This document shows positions 11,046 through 25,666 of a DNA stretch of 64,000 nt, piece after piece. The stretch's first letter is position 1. Each line of letters starts with the position of its first letter. The DNA is taken from assembly GCA_018389105.1 (NCBI GenBank), contig JACATO010000121.1, positions 1,580,001-1,644,000 of the forward strand. Direction: 5' to 3'. A model generated the notes under the pieces. It did no database searches and had not been told where the DNA came from. It saw nothing but the letters and a program-made list of their open reading frames with translations. This DNA comes from Nautilus pompilius. Taxonomy: Eukaryota; Mollusca; Cephalopoda; Nautilida; Nautilidae. Position numbers and translations under genes: made by a program.

Positions 11046-12917
11046 GTTGTTGTTGTTTGTCTTACGGTATCGAACATTTCAGTTTTTCGCGCATTATATT
11101 ATTTCTAGTTGCATGGAAGACGCGAACAGGGGTCTGTCTCCCTGCGGGGAAAGATGGAAAAGTTAAAACAAAAAATGACCGCGTTTATTGACTCGCTATG
11201 GTTTTGAGGTGGGGCGGGGACGCGGCTACCGTTTCAGAAACCAAAAAGTGGGCAGCCCCGCTCCCTTTCCATTCATCACTACTACAATGCAGAGAGGATC
11301 CTCAGTATTTGTGTAAAAGAACGGCAATAAGGGGAAATGTCGGTGTAAGGTATTAGACTGGTGGCGATTGAAAGTAGAGAGGAAGCCAGCAGATTGTAGT
11401 AACAAACTTTTTAATGCTTTTGTTTTTGTTTTGATTTTCCGAAGGGTGCGAGAAATTCCAGGTGGAGCAGCCACTGTAATAACACGGGGCACTGCCAGAA
11501 ATAAATGAGAACCCTTGAAGTACAAGTAATTTTCATTGTGGCGAATAAGAGTCATACAAAACAGCACCAGACCTGAAATTAATGTCCAGAGCTTCTCCAC
11601 TCGCCGCCCCTTGGAGGACGGACTCGTCGTGGCATGGACAAGTTTGTATGATAGCGTGGCGCAGATCTCTCCTTTAGATCTACCACACACATGGAAGAAG
11701 CTCTTATTTTTCGCAGATGACGGACCATGAGCTACTTTGGTTCGTTCCACAACAATTGAGGGCTGTTCTGGTGGATGGTTAGCTGCTTATTTATTTGCCT
11801 GACGGTGATTAACAATGATGTTACACACCGTCTCATTTATTTGCAAGTCTAAGATTGCGCACCATTTGCTTCTCGTCTAAATGGTAATATATCACAAGCG
11901 CCAACTTTGCAAGGCACATAGTATTTAAAGCATGACCGCACAGCCTTCTGGGTGACATGGGCTGATCCATTATTTTCCATCTTCTATCCCTAGCAACAAA
12001 CAAGCATTTAAACAATGAAAAATGTTTTGCTATATACGTATTCCTCCAGTCTAACACCTTTGAACTACCAAGCCCAAATCTCAAAGAGACAAAAATCAGA
12101 ATTATAAGAACTGAAAAAAAAATCGCATAAACTTAAATTCTAAAGCAAGGACGTTTTAATAATATCTCCCACTTTCTCTTTTAACTGTTATTTTATTATA
12201 TGCTACAGAAAATAATGAGAATGATACGCAGAACCAAGCGAGATCAAGCAGCCGTAAGCAAAAGTTTGATTTATATGTTGAAACAGACCGAATGTATTCA
12301 ACAACTTTTAATGTACAACTGGCCACAGACAGAAAACTAAACACATTCTAAAACATCTTTTTTTTTCTTTTAAATAAACGGTGACCACCACAGCTTGCAC
12401 TAATTTATGCATAAAATGATATTCACAAAAAAATTAATCATATTTTTATCTGACATTTTTCTAGCGCTAACAATGTTGTTGTTGTTTCTTAAATTTTTTA
12501 TAAAACCATAACAGCCAAGAAGCAGTTTTAGTCAAACCTCGGTCGTTCAGACTGTCGTTTGGATGTTTTAATTAATACGGGAAATTGGAACTTTTCTATC
12601 TTCATTAACTATCAATAAATTTCCTTTCAACAAAGTTTTATAAAAATTAATTTTTTTCTAGCAAAACTTAAAAAAGTTAAATAATTTTAGTTTAATCGAA
12701 TTTAATTTTCAGAAAGTTAAAGGGTCAAAGTAGCCAGAGAAATCTTTTAAGTTTCTGATGGGAAGATATACAAACTTCAAATTATAATTTCTTTAATTAT
12801 TGAAAAGTAATTAATATACAGAACAACAATTTAAGTTTTTAATATTAATTACTTTGTTGTTTCTGTTCTTGAATGTTGACTTTTTGTGTTTATTCTAGCG
12901 ACTTCTATTTTTTCATC
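11046..12917. other. Intergenic sequence, no gene supported
   Basis: The longest frame (11,226-11,750, minus, 174 codons) has no recognised motif and antisense frames overlap it, so it is not called. From about 11,760 the sequence becomes AT-rich with no recognised repeat. Confidence 0.45.
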
Positions 12918-12919
12918 AA

Positions 12920-12951
<32 letters not shown>

Positions 12952-13132
12952 TCTCTGTACTGACGTCATATCCCTCTCTCTAGACGTCATCTCTCTCTTT
13001 CTCTCTCTCTCTCTGTACTGACGTCATATCCCTCTCTGTACTGGCGTTATATCTCTCTCTGTAGACGTGATCTCTCTCTCTCTCTGTACTGACGTCATAT
13101 CCCTCTCTGTAGACGTCATCTCTCTCTCTCTG
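12918..13132. repeat. CT/TGACGTCA array 1
   Basis: Runs of CTCTCT alternate with spacers of the form CTGTACTGACGTCATATCC or GTAGACGTCAT. At least three units keep the exact palindrome TGACGTCA. Others read GACGTCAT without the leading TG, or carry single changes. The unit length is about 25-40 bp and irregular. No coding capacity. The same unit recurs at 43.0, 47.2 and 49.9-50.7 kb. Confidence 0.9.
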
Positions 13133-16100
13133 CATTTTAAAATGTTTAATTATTTAAATTTTTATGCCTCATAATAAAATAAAGTTGTTTTTTTTTAGAT
13201 GCTATAATTAAAAGAAATAAGCAGTTGTATCTACTGGGAAGACAATGTTCAGTATAAAGAAATGCCATAATCCAAATTTATGTGAAGCAAACCAGTATAG
13301 CAATAACAAAAGAAGTACAAAAATCGAAGCATTTTTAAAGTACTGAACAAATAAATCTAGAGATATTTTAGTTTAGGATAATTATATAATGCGGAGAATC
13401 ATCAGGTGATATCGAATCACGTCATCAAACTGTAAGTAGGTAACAAGTGAAAACAAGCACTGGCAGTTAAAAACCCCGTCTGGCTCAAACTGCACGGACT
13501 TTTAAATGATCGAGGGAAGCTTTATGTTGCTGCAGTCGTTAGGCAGCACAGTCGGAAATGTACTGGTGTGAAAAGAAATCGTGCATGAAGGATCGACTCC
13601 TGCTCATTTCCCAAGGTTGCCTGACTGGGCAGAGACCTGACTGAGATCACGAAACCGATAGTTCTGTCGCTTCATCAACAGATTCGTGTTCCATAGAACG
13701 TTCGCTTAATGAGCATCTGTCGCATACGTGTAAAGCTCGGGAATCCCTCTCCGAGGAACCCACGCGATGTGCACGTGAGCTTGACCCCAAGAGTGACAGG
13801 CAGCACAAGCCGGGGGTGACCAGATACTTTATTTCAATCGTACTCAGACATTGTGCCAGCTGTATACTGCCACGAGGTCGCCTCATCCAGTGATGGCAAC
13901 GAAAACCTTGTGTTCTTTTGTTCCTTAGAGAAGCCGGTAGAAATTGCGACACCAGTTCTGCATTAATTTCTTGAGCTAAAATGTCTGGGCTAAAAGACCA
14001 ACTAAGCTGTTTACTGTGATTCTAATTCTATATATGTAGAGCTAAGTATATATGATGTCAAATTTTAATGTCTCTAGACTTTCGTGACCATTTAATTTGA
14101 ATCCTTTTAAAAGAGCTCCTTCTGTCTTTCCTTAAATGAATAATAAAAAACAAACAGACCTACTGTCAGTTGTGATAATTAAACGAGACACGAGCCACCA
14201 TTAGAAGATGGTGTAATTTCTAACGCGTAGATAAAATGACAATTGTTTATAGAAGATGATTGGACACGTTTAGTAATTACAGTTATGAGAGTTGCGATTT
14301 CTGTATATGATTTCCTTTTTGATTACGATCTTTTGGATAGATTTAGGGAGTTTAAAAATTGGAAATGCATCGAATTTATACATTAAGAAATAATTTTTTT
14401 TAAACTTTCAACTACCGTAATTTCGCCTGTTTCTTTGAATGTCTGTAGACGGTATTAACCATATCAACAGAGATATACTGCGCATTTGAGTTTTGCTTTT
14501 GAAAGGACAGCGGGTAAATTGGATCATACGCTAATCTATATAATGACTTCATTTAGTAAATATCCGAAATGGGTTTGTAAACTGGTTTCCTACTAGCCTG
14601 ATTTTTTTTTCCCGCCATTTTCGCATCGCGACGCTACTCTCGATCCAGGTTGTAAAAAAAAAAAAATTTTTTTTAAACGCTGGTCGGAAGGTGCGACTTC
14701 TACTACTCACGTCTCTCAGCAGCCGGCCTGTACCACCACCACCACCACCAGGCGAAAAAGGTACCTCGGCGTATTTACCTGACATCTTTGGGCGGCCCGC
14801 TCGTGACGACGTCGCAGTGCACGCGACCCGAATCAACAGCGAAGATATCGATCTAGAGCTCGTTTCAAATGGATGCGTTCGATGGGAATGGCGCTACACC
14901 GAAACAAAAGGAAAATATATCGATTTTCCAACAGCCACAGGGATGGTGGGAATATTTATAGACCGTTGTATGGAAAAACGCTGTTTGTTTTTCTTTAAAG
15001 AAGATATTTATTGGCTTACGGTATTTTAAGAAGAAGAAGAATAAGAAGAAGGAAGAAACGTGTGCTTGAGTGTCTGGTATTAAATAACAGAAATTAAGAG
15101 TAACTACAGCATCTCGGAATAGGCGGGGCTTCAGCCACAATATAAATATTAGCAGAGCAATTCAGTGCGGCGGTCAATGGGTTATTTCATTTTAAAAAAA
15201 AGCAAAAAGACATGTCGTTACGTCAGCGTCCGTCCACACACGCGGCGGACCATTGCAATCGATAGGTGCTGTGACTGACCGTCGACAGTTGTTATGTACG
15301 TTAATAATATTAACAGAAATGGCATTCCTTTTTAAGAGAGAGAAAAGAAAAAAAACGAATAAAACGGTAGCTGTTCTCCCAAGCGGCGCGGATGGAGGCA
15401 GCAGTCCTTGGCTTTTCGGTTTTGGTCGGTGTAGAATTGTTTCTTATACACGTTAGATGCGTCATAAACCACAAAATAAACCCTCCCTGTTATTCAGGGG
15501 CCGTTTCGTAACCGGAATTTTATTCCACTTTTTCCCTTGTTTCTCAGATTCTACCTGTGCAATGCCCTCGTGATAGCGGGCGACGTCTGGGGAAAAATAG
15601 GGGAGACCACCGCGGGTTGGTTGCTAAAGGGTTAGGTTGTTACAGCGCAACTGTACAGAATCCTTTTGTAGCCACTGTAAAGAAAGAAAAAAAAGGTGGA
15701 TGCCGTCGTGTTCTTCATCGAAAAGTAGGAGAACGTTTACCGGGAAAATGCAGTGCTGCTGTGGAAGACCTTTAAGTTTTGAGCCCGTTGTTGGTTGTCG
15801 CTAAACGTACTGCTTTGCCGTGCTTTAGCTGATTTGAAACTAAGACCAGGTCTGAGATAACCTCTTCAGACTCAAGGAATAGGCGAGCAGAATTTACCAG
15901 ACGTGCTCAGGCGAACATCCTTAATACAGTCAAAATCCGAATGCTTTTAATAATGGCTTACTCACAGCAGGAATATATTTTGTAAATTTGCGAAAATAAA
16001 TAGATCAAGTTTATTCGGACTGGAATTCTTTGGAAATAACTGTACTCATTTTATTTGCGTTAAATGGAAAATTCTCATTTCCATCGGGCGCGTGTTCTTT

Positions 16101-18300
16101 TTTGGTTTCTGTTGTTTGTCTTTGCCAGCTTTTCTTGACCTGAGAATGAACTAGGTCGGTCATGTGACCGGTAAAACCGAGTGCCATCTTCTCGCCGGAC
16201 TCTCGGAAGTTCCGGCGGCACAAAGAATATTTAAAAACATCTCGGATTCGACCGGTCGTGAACACCGAGCTAGAATGTCTGATCAACAAAGCGAAAAGCT
16301 GCTTTTATGTTCCTCGTTAGAATGCTTTTGTATTTTTGTTCATGGAATGAATTTTGTGGAAAACTCGTAAATACGATGTAAAATCGGGTTAGCCCTTTGA
16401 TCAGTTGTTTTTATGAGAAAGCAAACTGCCTGGTCTCTGGCTTAATGATGGCATCAGAATGGCTGAGGTAGACGATATAGATCTCCTATATTAAAAACTG
16501 ATTCATGGTTTGTTCACCAAATTAAAATGATATCTGAAACTATAATTTATAGATTAAATGACAAAAGAGAAGGAAAAAAAAACAACAAATTCATAGAGAG
16601 AAACAGTGAGTATTCATATACCGTTGAATAAAAATGCTTACGGTTTATTTGTTTTTCATGAAAGACGTTTTCCATAAATTCTTCAATCGCCTTTCGTAGC
16701 TGCCCGAAGGTAGTGCGGCTTCCGTGCCGAGAACCTGCCCTTGGTGTGATTGCGGACTACCTACCTACCTTCTGGTGCACAGATGCTTTAAAGGGGTCAC
16801 ACAGAACGTAAGCGAAACGTTTCAGCCATCAACAAGTAACGAAAGTCATTCCATTAGAGCGAACAAGTGCTAAGATGTCGCCTAAAGCAAGCTCAATCGT
16901 TTTCAGATCAAGCCAATCAGTTACAGGGCTTATCGTCTCTGTCTGTTTAGCGTCCGACGAGACGAACGACTCGAGCTCTCTGCTCTTCCAGGCGATGCGG
17001 TTCTTGAAGTATCCAATTCCAAACGAGGGTAGCGTCCGTCTACTGACTTGTTAATCTATTACGACCAGAACGGCTCAGCAATAGATATAGAAGATCTGGC
17101 AGACATATGACCGCTACCATTTCACTAATCAGCTATTCGGAATTTAAAATGTACGTTCATGATGATCATTTTATCTTTGTAAGGATAGAGGTTGGAAATA
17201 TTTTTTTTTGATAAAATGGAGGCAGTACTGCATTATTTAATGTTAATAACAATTTTTTTCAAAAGTTTTTAAAATTATTTAATACTTTAGAATCACAATT
17301 ACTGAATATATCTGCAGGTACCACGAGTCTTGCCGTGTGTTAATTAGTTTATCACCAATGTAGGTAAAAGCACAGAATGAGCCCATGCCATAAGATATTG
17401 TTGGGAATCTTCTAATATGGAGATTAACTCTCCTTAGGAAATGATGACATGTTAGCCGGGGCATATTAATGTTGGAATCTCCTCGACCGATATCATTCAG
17501 CAGATACAAAAATGAGATCCATCGTAAGTAAGTTCTCCATACTAACCAGATATGCTTACTCTTACTGGCAGCGATCGGATGTCACTGCTCTAAAGTCTTT
17601 GTCTGGTTTCTGGTGTAAGCCCATTATATTTATCTTTGTTTCATTTAATTTTTTATATTAAAATTGAAATAAATGCCATACAACTCTTATTCGTTTCCCC
17701 CGTTTGCAGCCTTGGACCGGACATCAACGCCGCTCCAAGATGTATCGATTTACTGGTGAGTATTTTTTAAAAAATATATTTACATAAAATAAAAATTTTA
17801 ATACTTTTAAATAGAAAAAAAAAAGTGAGTTAAGCAAAACCAAAGACAAAGTAATAGTTGTACACCGGAGATTATAATCTCTCTGGGGCCTAAAGCGCCC
17901 CGTCTCTACACGATTACTCACTTTCTTTTGAAAAAAAACAAGATTGCCCTTTTTTGGAAAGCTGTTGTCAAAATTAACGGGATTATTAATTTAAAAAGAA
18001 AAAAAAAACGCAATGACATTTCAGCTAGAAAACTGCAGGCGAGATCAATGCTGGTGATAGTCAGTTCGTGTAATTGTTAGAAGTGAGCGATCGTTTAAGC
18101 AGCTGACATTGCTATTTGAAGTTGGCCCTGATCCATGGACACAAACTCTCTCTCTCCTCCCCGCTTGGCGGTCTCGCGCGGAAATCCTGGAATATAGCGA
18201 AATCAGGGGAATTTCTATCAACAAAAAACAAAACGTTCCCAACTTGCAACGCTAAATAGGACCACCTCTCTTAGCGCCGTAGACGCCTTCCCCCTCTCTC
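13133..18300. other. Intergenic sequence, no gene supported
   Basis: Mostly AT-rich. A block at about 13,430-13,950 contains GGATCGACTCC, near a tRNA B box, downstream of GGCAGCACAGTC. It could be a worn SINE, but the head is too diverged to call. GC-richer patches at 14,690-14,880 and 15,250-15,780 show no family resemblance on either strand. Confidence 0.4.
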
Positions 18301-21300
18301 CCTGCCTTCTACGTCGCATCCTCGCAGCTGTTGTCGCCTTTCTCCGGCTGAGTCTTCAGCCGGAAGGTCTTCCTAGTTTATCGCTCCCGATCTACAAAAC
18401 CAGAGAAAACTACAAAATTAAGGTTTGTCTTTTTATTTTTTTTTATTACTGGGAAATGTTCTCGAGCGTTTAAAAAAGTATGTGGACTATTAAAACTTAA
18501 GTAAGTCCGTTAGATTTTAGCACTTGGTTTGTTTGCCCCCTTTTTTCGTTTGGCTGAAATTTTGGTTTGCCTTTACGGGCACCTTGCCCCCCCTCCCGAA
18601 ACGGGAAAAGTCGGCAGTAACATTAAGGTGTACTTAAACACGCAATCAAATCAGTCTTAGTGCCTACGCTTAGTCTCATCTTATTTTACTTGTATTGTAG
18701 CCAGGAAAGTAAAACACCAATAACTAATATTTTTTAAATACTAAGTCCGGAAATTAGCATATACAATCACAACTTCAACCTGTCTTCCTTCCACACACAG
18801 GTTTTGAGCGACAGGGGAATACATTTTACGTGCACGGCTGTAATTAGACCGCCTGACTTGAGGAAACCCTATTTGTGAAGGCTTCCTTCCTTGTAAACCA
18901 AACATGAAAACCTTCGTTATTCACATCAGTTCCCTAAAGTAATGGGCCCTTCTGACTCTCTCGTGAGACATTTTAAACAAACCGGAGTCATTAGTTTCCT
19001 AAATTTATCGGTATTTGCACAAACGGTTCTTTTTATAGCTGTTTGAGCCAAAGCGATATCTGTAGCATTTCCTGGTCCACTTTTCGTTTTCTACATTTTT
19101 GTGCCGACCTTCTGTTTAGAAATGTCTTTCGTTGGAACAAATAGAATGAATATCCTCTTTTACCAGTCTAAATGCGACAAATAACAAAACGTTTGAAAAA
19201 GAAGGGAGAAAAAAAAATGAGGCTTATTTTCTTTCTGGAAAACGGAGGACTTCAGTTCCGCTTATGGAACTTTTTACAGTCTGTTTTCCTTTCTTTCTGG
19301 TTTCTTTCTTGCAGGAGGTAAAACTAATCGGTCTGACACGCGGTCATCCGTCATCCCGAACGTTCTATCCGAATGGCCCTTCTTTACTGTCGTTTCTATT
19401 GCGGTGCCCCCGCTCCTTCCGTTCTCCGTCGGCATCTCAGCCCTCAAGCGCCACAGACAGCAATAACCCCCGTCAAGAGATGCGGTTACTGTAAAAAAAA
19501 TTAGCGTTGCGGGGGCCGAGTTACATCAACTGTCCCGCTGAAGATGGAAACAGTAAATCCACCTGACTAGAATGGCGTCAAGCCGTTCGCGGAGAGGAAG
19601 CCGATGACGCGTCACCGCGAGATTTGTTGAACGCACTAGAGGACCGGCATGGTTTCGGTTTATTAATTATGAACGTCTTTGCGGGGGACAGCTCCAGCGT
19701 ACACTTTGGTTGCTGCTGCTGCTGCTGCTGCTGCTATTAACGCACGTATATTTTTTCAGGAAAGAAAAGCGAATCGCGGTTTTGGTCTACCTTGATATAA
19801 TTTACATAATACGTCTGATGCCAGACACGGTTTTATCCGGATACTTTTACGGCTGCGTTATACCGTAGTCGTCCGCCAATCCGTCGCCATGGTAACAATG
19901 ACAGCCACCGCATTACTCGCTGGGATATGACTCCGCTTTCAGCGGAAGACCGTCCGAAGTAAGCGATCGCTCTATTTCCTCTGCGCTGTCGCCTCGCCTC
20001 CCCCATCACCCGGTTTTCGCAGCTGATGAGCGGGTGTTTGCGTACGGTCTCTGCCGAAGAAGAAGAAAAAAAATAAAGGTAGGATTCTTATAGTGCGTAC
20101 GCTGATGTAAAAAAAAGAATACTTCATCCCCTGACTAAAGCTAACTGCCGATCTATTGCGGTTTGGGAAGTAGAGAAATAAACCGACTCTCATCAGCTGC
20201 TCTGGGTAGCATCAAACGGATGTACTCAGCCAGCTCTTCAGTGGCGGTAGGATGGGTTGGGGTCTGGTTCCGCTGAAGCTAATGCATTCCTGTTTGATTG
20301 GTGATGTCTTCCCCACATTCTGCTAATATACGTTTGATACTTTCTTCCGAAGATGAAACTCGCTTTCCTGACTGACCCGGCGTATCCACCTCGTGGGCAC
20401 GGCTCAGACAAGGTAAGAAAACTTACCTGGCATAATCATTAAATTAAAAAAAAACAAAAAAACAAGACAAACAACTAAATAGCTTTAATGCACTTATTTC
20501 TGTATTATCAAATATTTTATCAATATAAATATCCAGACGTTTATCTTTAAAAAGCAAAATAAAGATTATTTTCGTAACGTACCAAGTGTATAGGAAAAAC
20601 ATTAAGACTAGTGACCATAGTAATAATTTTAAAAGCAAAATTACAGTTTATAGTGCGCATGGCTGAAGATACGTCATCACGAGAGTAAGTTTCCCGTCTA
20701 TAATTATACTTGTTTTATGCAAATAATTTCACGAGGGAAAACCAAAATGTTTCTTTCTTTTAAAATATTTATGATAGACTTAAATAGTAAATTATTCATA
20801 CCGTTTGTTTGTTTTGTAAACTTGGCAAAAAACCAACTGTACGCTTTAATGAATTTATTTTATAATGTTGGAAAAACTGGGCTAGCTGTAACTCTTTTCA
20901 AGTAAATTCATTTTATTCTGGTACTGTATGCAAGGAGATTATGGTTCATCGTATAATTTAAACTACCAGAACAAGGAGCCAATCACATATAGTTATTATC
21001 ATGAAATAATACATACAACTTATGCAAAATTCAAAACGCTTCCTTCTGTCAGAGCGCTACAGATTAGCTTGGGTCGGAGTTAGTTGTAACATACATCAGG
21101 ATAAGTATTAAAACCAAAATTCTAAACAAAAGCAGCGATTTCTGATGTGGATCGAACCAGATAAAAAGCTCTAAGGAAGCTGCTTGTTCCTGACAAACTG
21201 GTGGCTTTAGGAATTCTGTCTGATAAAGTCGGGTCAAGCACAATTGAATTGTCAACATGCCGTGGATTTACAGTTTTAATGTTATATCTTCTACCTGGCT

Positions 21301-23400
21301 CCAAGGCAAATATTTTGAGATTCTTAGAGGATAATACAAAGAAAATCTTTCACCTTTTTTTGCATAGTTTCTACATATTTGATTTCTATAAGCGGTGTTT
21401 AGGCTCTCAAAAAGATTTGTAGCTGAATTATTAAAACCAAACATTGTGGACAAGAAGGACTAGAATCAAATGGGAAAGATTAATGACATGAAATTCTTAC
21501 CAGAAGTAATTTTATTTTTTATCTTTCTCTTCCTTTGATACTGAAAGTTGTAAGAACGACCAAGATCAAGAAATGTAACAACAGAAATGACGCTTTTATA
21601 GTTTTGACTTGACTATAAGAACTCTTAGTATCTGATTCGAATCATCAAAAACAAATACCGTGTGCACTGATTTACTCACCAGAATACTTATTCACCTTTT
21701 GTTAAAACAAGCCCCATATAAGTAACCTGCAAACTTTACAAGTCTTGAGACAATACAGCATCGCGCTTGATCTGAACGCTTAATTTCGATACAATACAGT
21801 GCCAAAAAACACCACAAACCAAAACATTTGAGCCAGACCGGTGAAAAGTATAACAGAATGAATTCTTCATCGGGTAAATGATCACTTTTACGGTGTAAAA
21901 GTAGAACCACTCCCATTTCAAGGAGTATCGATGGGCTTTCTTCTAGTTAACTCCACAAAGAAATATTTGAGTAAAGTCTTTCCACAGGACACAAACTGCC
22001 AAAACTTTACACTTATCTACGAGATGTTGCCAGTATTACAACCTGCCCCTGTCACTTTCATTCCCGGTCTCCCATACACTAGCAACAAAGAACTAATTTA
22101 TTTACATGAATAAAAGAAAAATAGTTTAGACATTTCATATGCCGTTAATAAAGATTATTCCTCTCTAAAAATCAAAGAATTCTGTATTTCCATTGTTTCT
22201 CAACTTTATAAGAACCACCGGAATTTATTATATCAGATAGGCTGCAATATGTTTTTTTTTTTTGGTCAGAAAACTTCTTTTTTCCCTTCTTTGTAGTTAA
22301 TTATAATGACGACTTTTATAATTAAAATCTAGATGTTCTTTAATTTATTTACTTAATTTCAAAGCTGGATCTGTTTATCCTCTATATATACCTTTTGTTT
22401 TTTTGTAGATCGGATTTAGGATAAAAAGTAAATAAAATCTAGTTGTTTCCATAGTAATTTTTAAAATAAATATACTAAATTAATATTTTTATGAAAATAT
22501 GTCTGTTGTTTATTATAAGTGCCTTATTATAGTTGATATGAAAGGGAACATTGGAACGATTCCGACCTTTGTTCTAATCTGAGGGTTGTCTTATTAGACA
22601 ACAGGTACCAACTATGTGAACTCAGTCCGAACGGAAGTCACTTTGAGAGCTAACAACGAAAAACACTGTCAGATCTTCAAAACTGAAAGTTTCGCCTAAA
22701 AAATAAAAAAGATGAAAAGAATTTCGCTACTTCTTGCTGCGCACTGTCTGGGTTAGTGAGGCATAATTTATTCGTGTAACTATTTAGGTTAACTTTGTTT
22801 ATGTCAGACCGTCCTCTATGGTGATCGAGTACACGCTTTATTCACGTACCCATCGCAAAGCAAAGCCAAGTTCGTTTCTATATACTCGCCTTCATCTCCC
22901 TCCCACCCGTGATAATCTAGCAGCTTTGAGCGAGACAAAGCACGAAGGGTGGCTCGGCGAAAGAAAACCTGTTACCCTAACCCAAATTATGCACATTATA
23001 CGTGTTAGATTAGTTTAAGAGCTGATCAGCCATCGTGTTTGTAAAGAGTATTCTCGCACCTGTCAGCCACAGAGGGCGCGGGTGAAACTGACAGGAACTT
23101 CTGTGCACGCTTTGGTGCTCCAAGTTTGAGTGTTCTAGAATAACTTCTCGGATGAGCTATCGTGTAACATTTGTTTCTGGTCGTGTGTTTGTGTATAGCT
23201 CCACAAAGCTTCAGGTAAGAATACCTGGTTCTAATGCCGATCCCGGACAGGAAAGCCTGAGAAAATACATGTCGATGACAGAGATCGTACTTCACGGGTT
23301 CCTGGAGAGAAAGCTCCACTTTCTTTTGTGGGCTGAAACCCTCTGTCGGATAGCTATGTTGTTCACCTCTAACCGTCTGTCTATCTGCCACTATGTCTGT
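18301..23400. other. Intergenic sequence, no gene supported
   Basis: It includes GC-richer patches at 18,250-18,400 and 19,300-20,050, a (TGC)8 run at 19,711-19,735 and AT-rich sequence at 20,430-22,800. From 21,060 to 22,110 the minus strand shows several adjacent open segments in different frames, which could be a decayed repeat-encoded protein. No motif allows a name. At 23,026-23,391 a 121-codon minus frame overlaps a plus frame and is not recognised. Confidence 0.4.
19711..19735. repeat. (TGC)n microsatellite
   Basis: Eight perfect TGC units in non-coding sequence. Confidence 0.9.
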
Positions 23401-25480
23401 TGAAATCCGTCCTTACCAACGACATTAAGTGGACTGAAAACGTCTACCGAACCTTCAATCGAAGTTCGTCGTTTGTTATTAAGTTTTCCATATAGGGATC
23501 ATGTAATGGTAAAATGGTAGCGTCGGTGAACGAAGAAAGAGTTGCATGGACGTATACTAGCAGACCCACTGCAAGATCGCACTACGTCCGCAAAAACCAT
23601 TAACAGTCAACGAATAATGCGAGTGAGGGGAACGTATACGACACCCACTTTGCCGTTCTAGGTGCGGAGACCGTTGCAGGAGATCCCTCCAGCGATAATC
23701 TAAAGGAACGTGACCATTCTGAAAGAAACGGGCTGCAGGCAGCCACGCTCGACTCTGTAGTCGACGCTCATTTCTCGATTCACCGGGACCTGGGTGGTAC
23801 AGAACCTAAATGGTCCACGGAAAATCCAGTATGAATAGGCTGCGAGTGCCCAAAGGCATCGTCTTAGCGTGGACCGTCGGTGGACAAATGAGACGTACCT
23901 TACGCATTATAGAGTACTCACCATGACGACGTACAGCGTCTAGGGTGTGGAGCACCACCCATCAACTTTGCTACCACGACGCACGCCTAACCCCGTGCGC
24001 CACATCGAACGATGCCCATGTCCTGGAGGACGGTGTCCAGGATCGGATGCCAACCACCGTGACCCCTTGTGAGAACCCGTTTGTCAAGGGTCGTTTTTGT
24101 GTCGCTTTTACTCGTACGCCGAATGAAGTGTAGAAAGGGACGATGGGATCGATCGCACAATCCTCCCGGAGAGGACCGATTCCGGGACGTGGCGACGCGT
24201 GTCCACATCAGAAAAGATTACTCTGAAGACGGAGCGACAGCGTCGTACAGGCCCCTATACCAATACCTGTCGGCTCTGTGAAACGGTAAGCGTTACTTGC
24301 AAGACCCGATGTCTGCGACAGCGCTGGGCAGCGTCGACAGGACTTCTCAGTTTGTCCACCGCGTCCGAACGATTATGAGTGCAACGTGTATCAAATCGGG
24401 ATCTAGCATCACGGGTTCCAGCTTCTCGACCGTAGTCTCGGCATGGGCAAGTAGATTGGTGCTGCATCGAGCGGTCTCAGGATGGATGCAGCTCCAGACT
24501 CATAGGCGCTTCGCCAGAACACGAGTGTGAGCGATAGATTCTATTACCGATAATAACCGACCGCCGATCAGTAATAATACCGACGGACAAGTTCTGCCAT
24601 CAGAGGAGCGCGGTGCTGCAGACCTGTAACTTAGCAGGAACAGCGCGCGAAGCCAGGTAGCATTTGAAGGTTTGTCCATGTGGCGGCCTCAGGTCTACCC
24701 TCTTATCTGGGCGAGTTGACGACTTAGTGTTGAGTGATCGGAGGGCCTGTCATACACCCCTACAATATGATATGGATGATGCTACTATAAATCATTCCGC
24801 CACTACTTCCCAGTCAGGCTGCTAGGAAGCAATGTGAAGGTACCAAGGTGTCAATGCGCTTCGCGTACGCAGCAATGAGCGGAGGTGATGAGCTGGCTAT
24901 CTCGTCTTGATCGTCGGAGAATGTATCGCCGCCAGCCTTGGACGTTGCTAACGTAGTCGATATTGTTAGGTTTTCCAAAACGCACTTTACCTCGGCAAAA
25001 CGAACGAGCGAGAGTTTACTCCTAGGAGCAGGCGATCTACTCCTGTGTCCGAGATCCAGAACCAAATGGGCTATCGAGAGCAGCGAACCGGCGATGCGAC
25101 ACGTGACCGAAGTCTCATGACAACCCCCCCTGATGAGGATACCACCGCATTTACCACGTGGAACGAGCTTGCTTGACAGGTAACCATACCTGTGTTCGCA
25201 CTACTGGCATACGAACTCATTGCAAAGCGGGTGTAATGCTGCACTATGTCTATATGCTTAATGTGGTAGCTAACGCATTATCACGCTGGCTTCTTCAACA
25301 AACCCGAGCTAGGTAGCTAAACTCGAACAGCTATCTTGCGCACCTATCATTTAAATATCTGTCTTGACGCCAACGCTGATGAATTACGTTTCTTCTGAGG
25401 GGCCGGTGATTTACTGGATCTGTGTTCTGGGGAGACACACGGCGAGAAAAGAGCATTTCCTTTTATTGCTTTTGTTTGTT
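23401..25480. other. Unassigned less AT-rich block, probably an old repeat
   Basis: About 2 kb of roughly balanced base composition with many CG dinucleotides, set in AT-rich surroundings. Short open segments occur on both strands in every frame, the longest being 83 codons at 24,814-25,065 on the minus strand. No transposase, reverse transcriptase or host domain was recognised. Its sharp composition contrast suggests inserted sequence, but no terminal or target repeats were found. Confidence 0.4.
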
Positions 25481-25666
25481 TTGTAAAACTATTATTCTGT
25501 TTTATACTTCTGGGGCTGGTCTTCTAGCTGGACGTTGAGTTGGCATGGTAACAGCGCGCCCGTTCGTCAAGATAACGAAAGCTGTTCGCCTCCCTCTGGT
25601 GTGCACCCTGAGGCACGGTTTCTTTAGCTTCCTTCCGAAGGCTGCTGTTTCTTCGAACCTCTAAAC

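Noticed and set aside
12918-13132. Regularly spaced palindromes that could suggest a CRISPR array
   Set aside because: The spacers are low-complexity CT runs, the unit length is irregular and the setting is an animal genome with introns.
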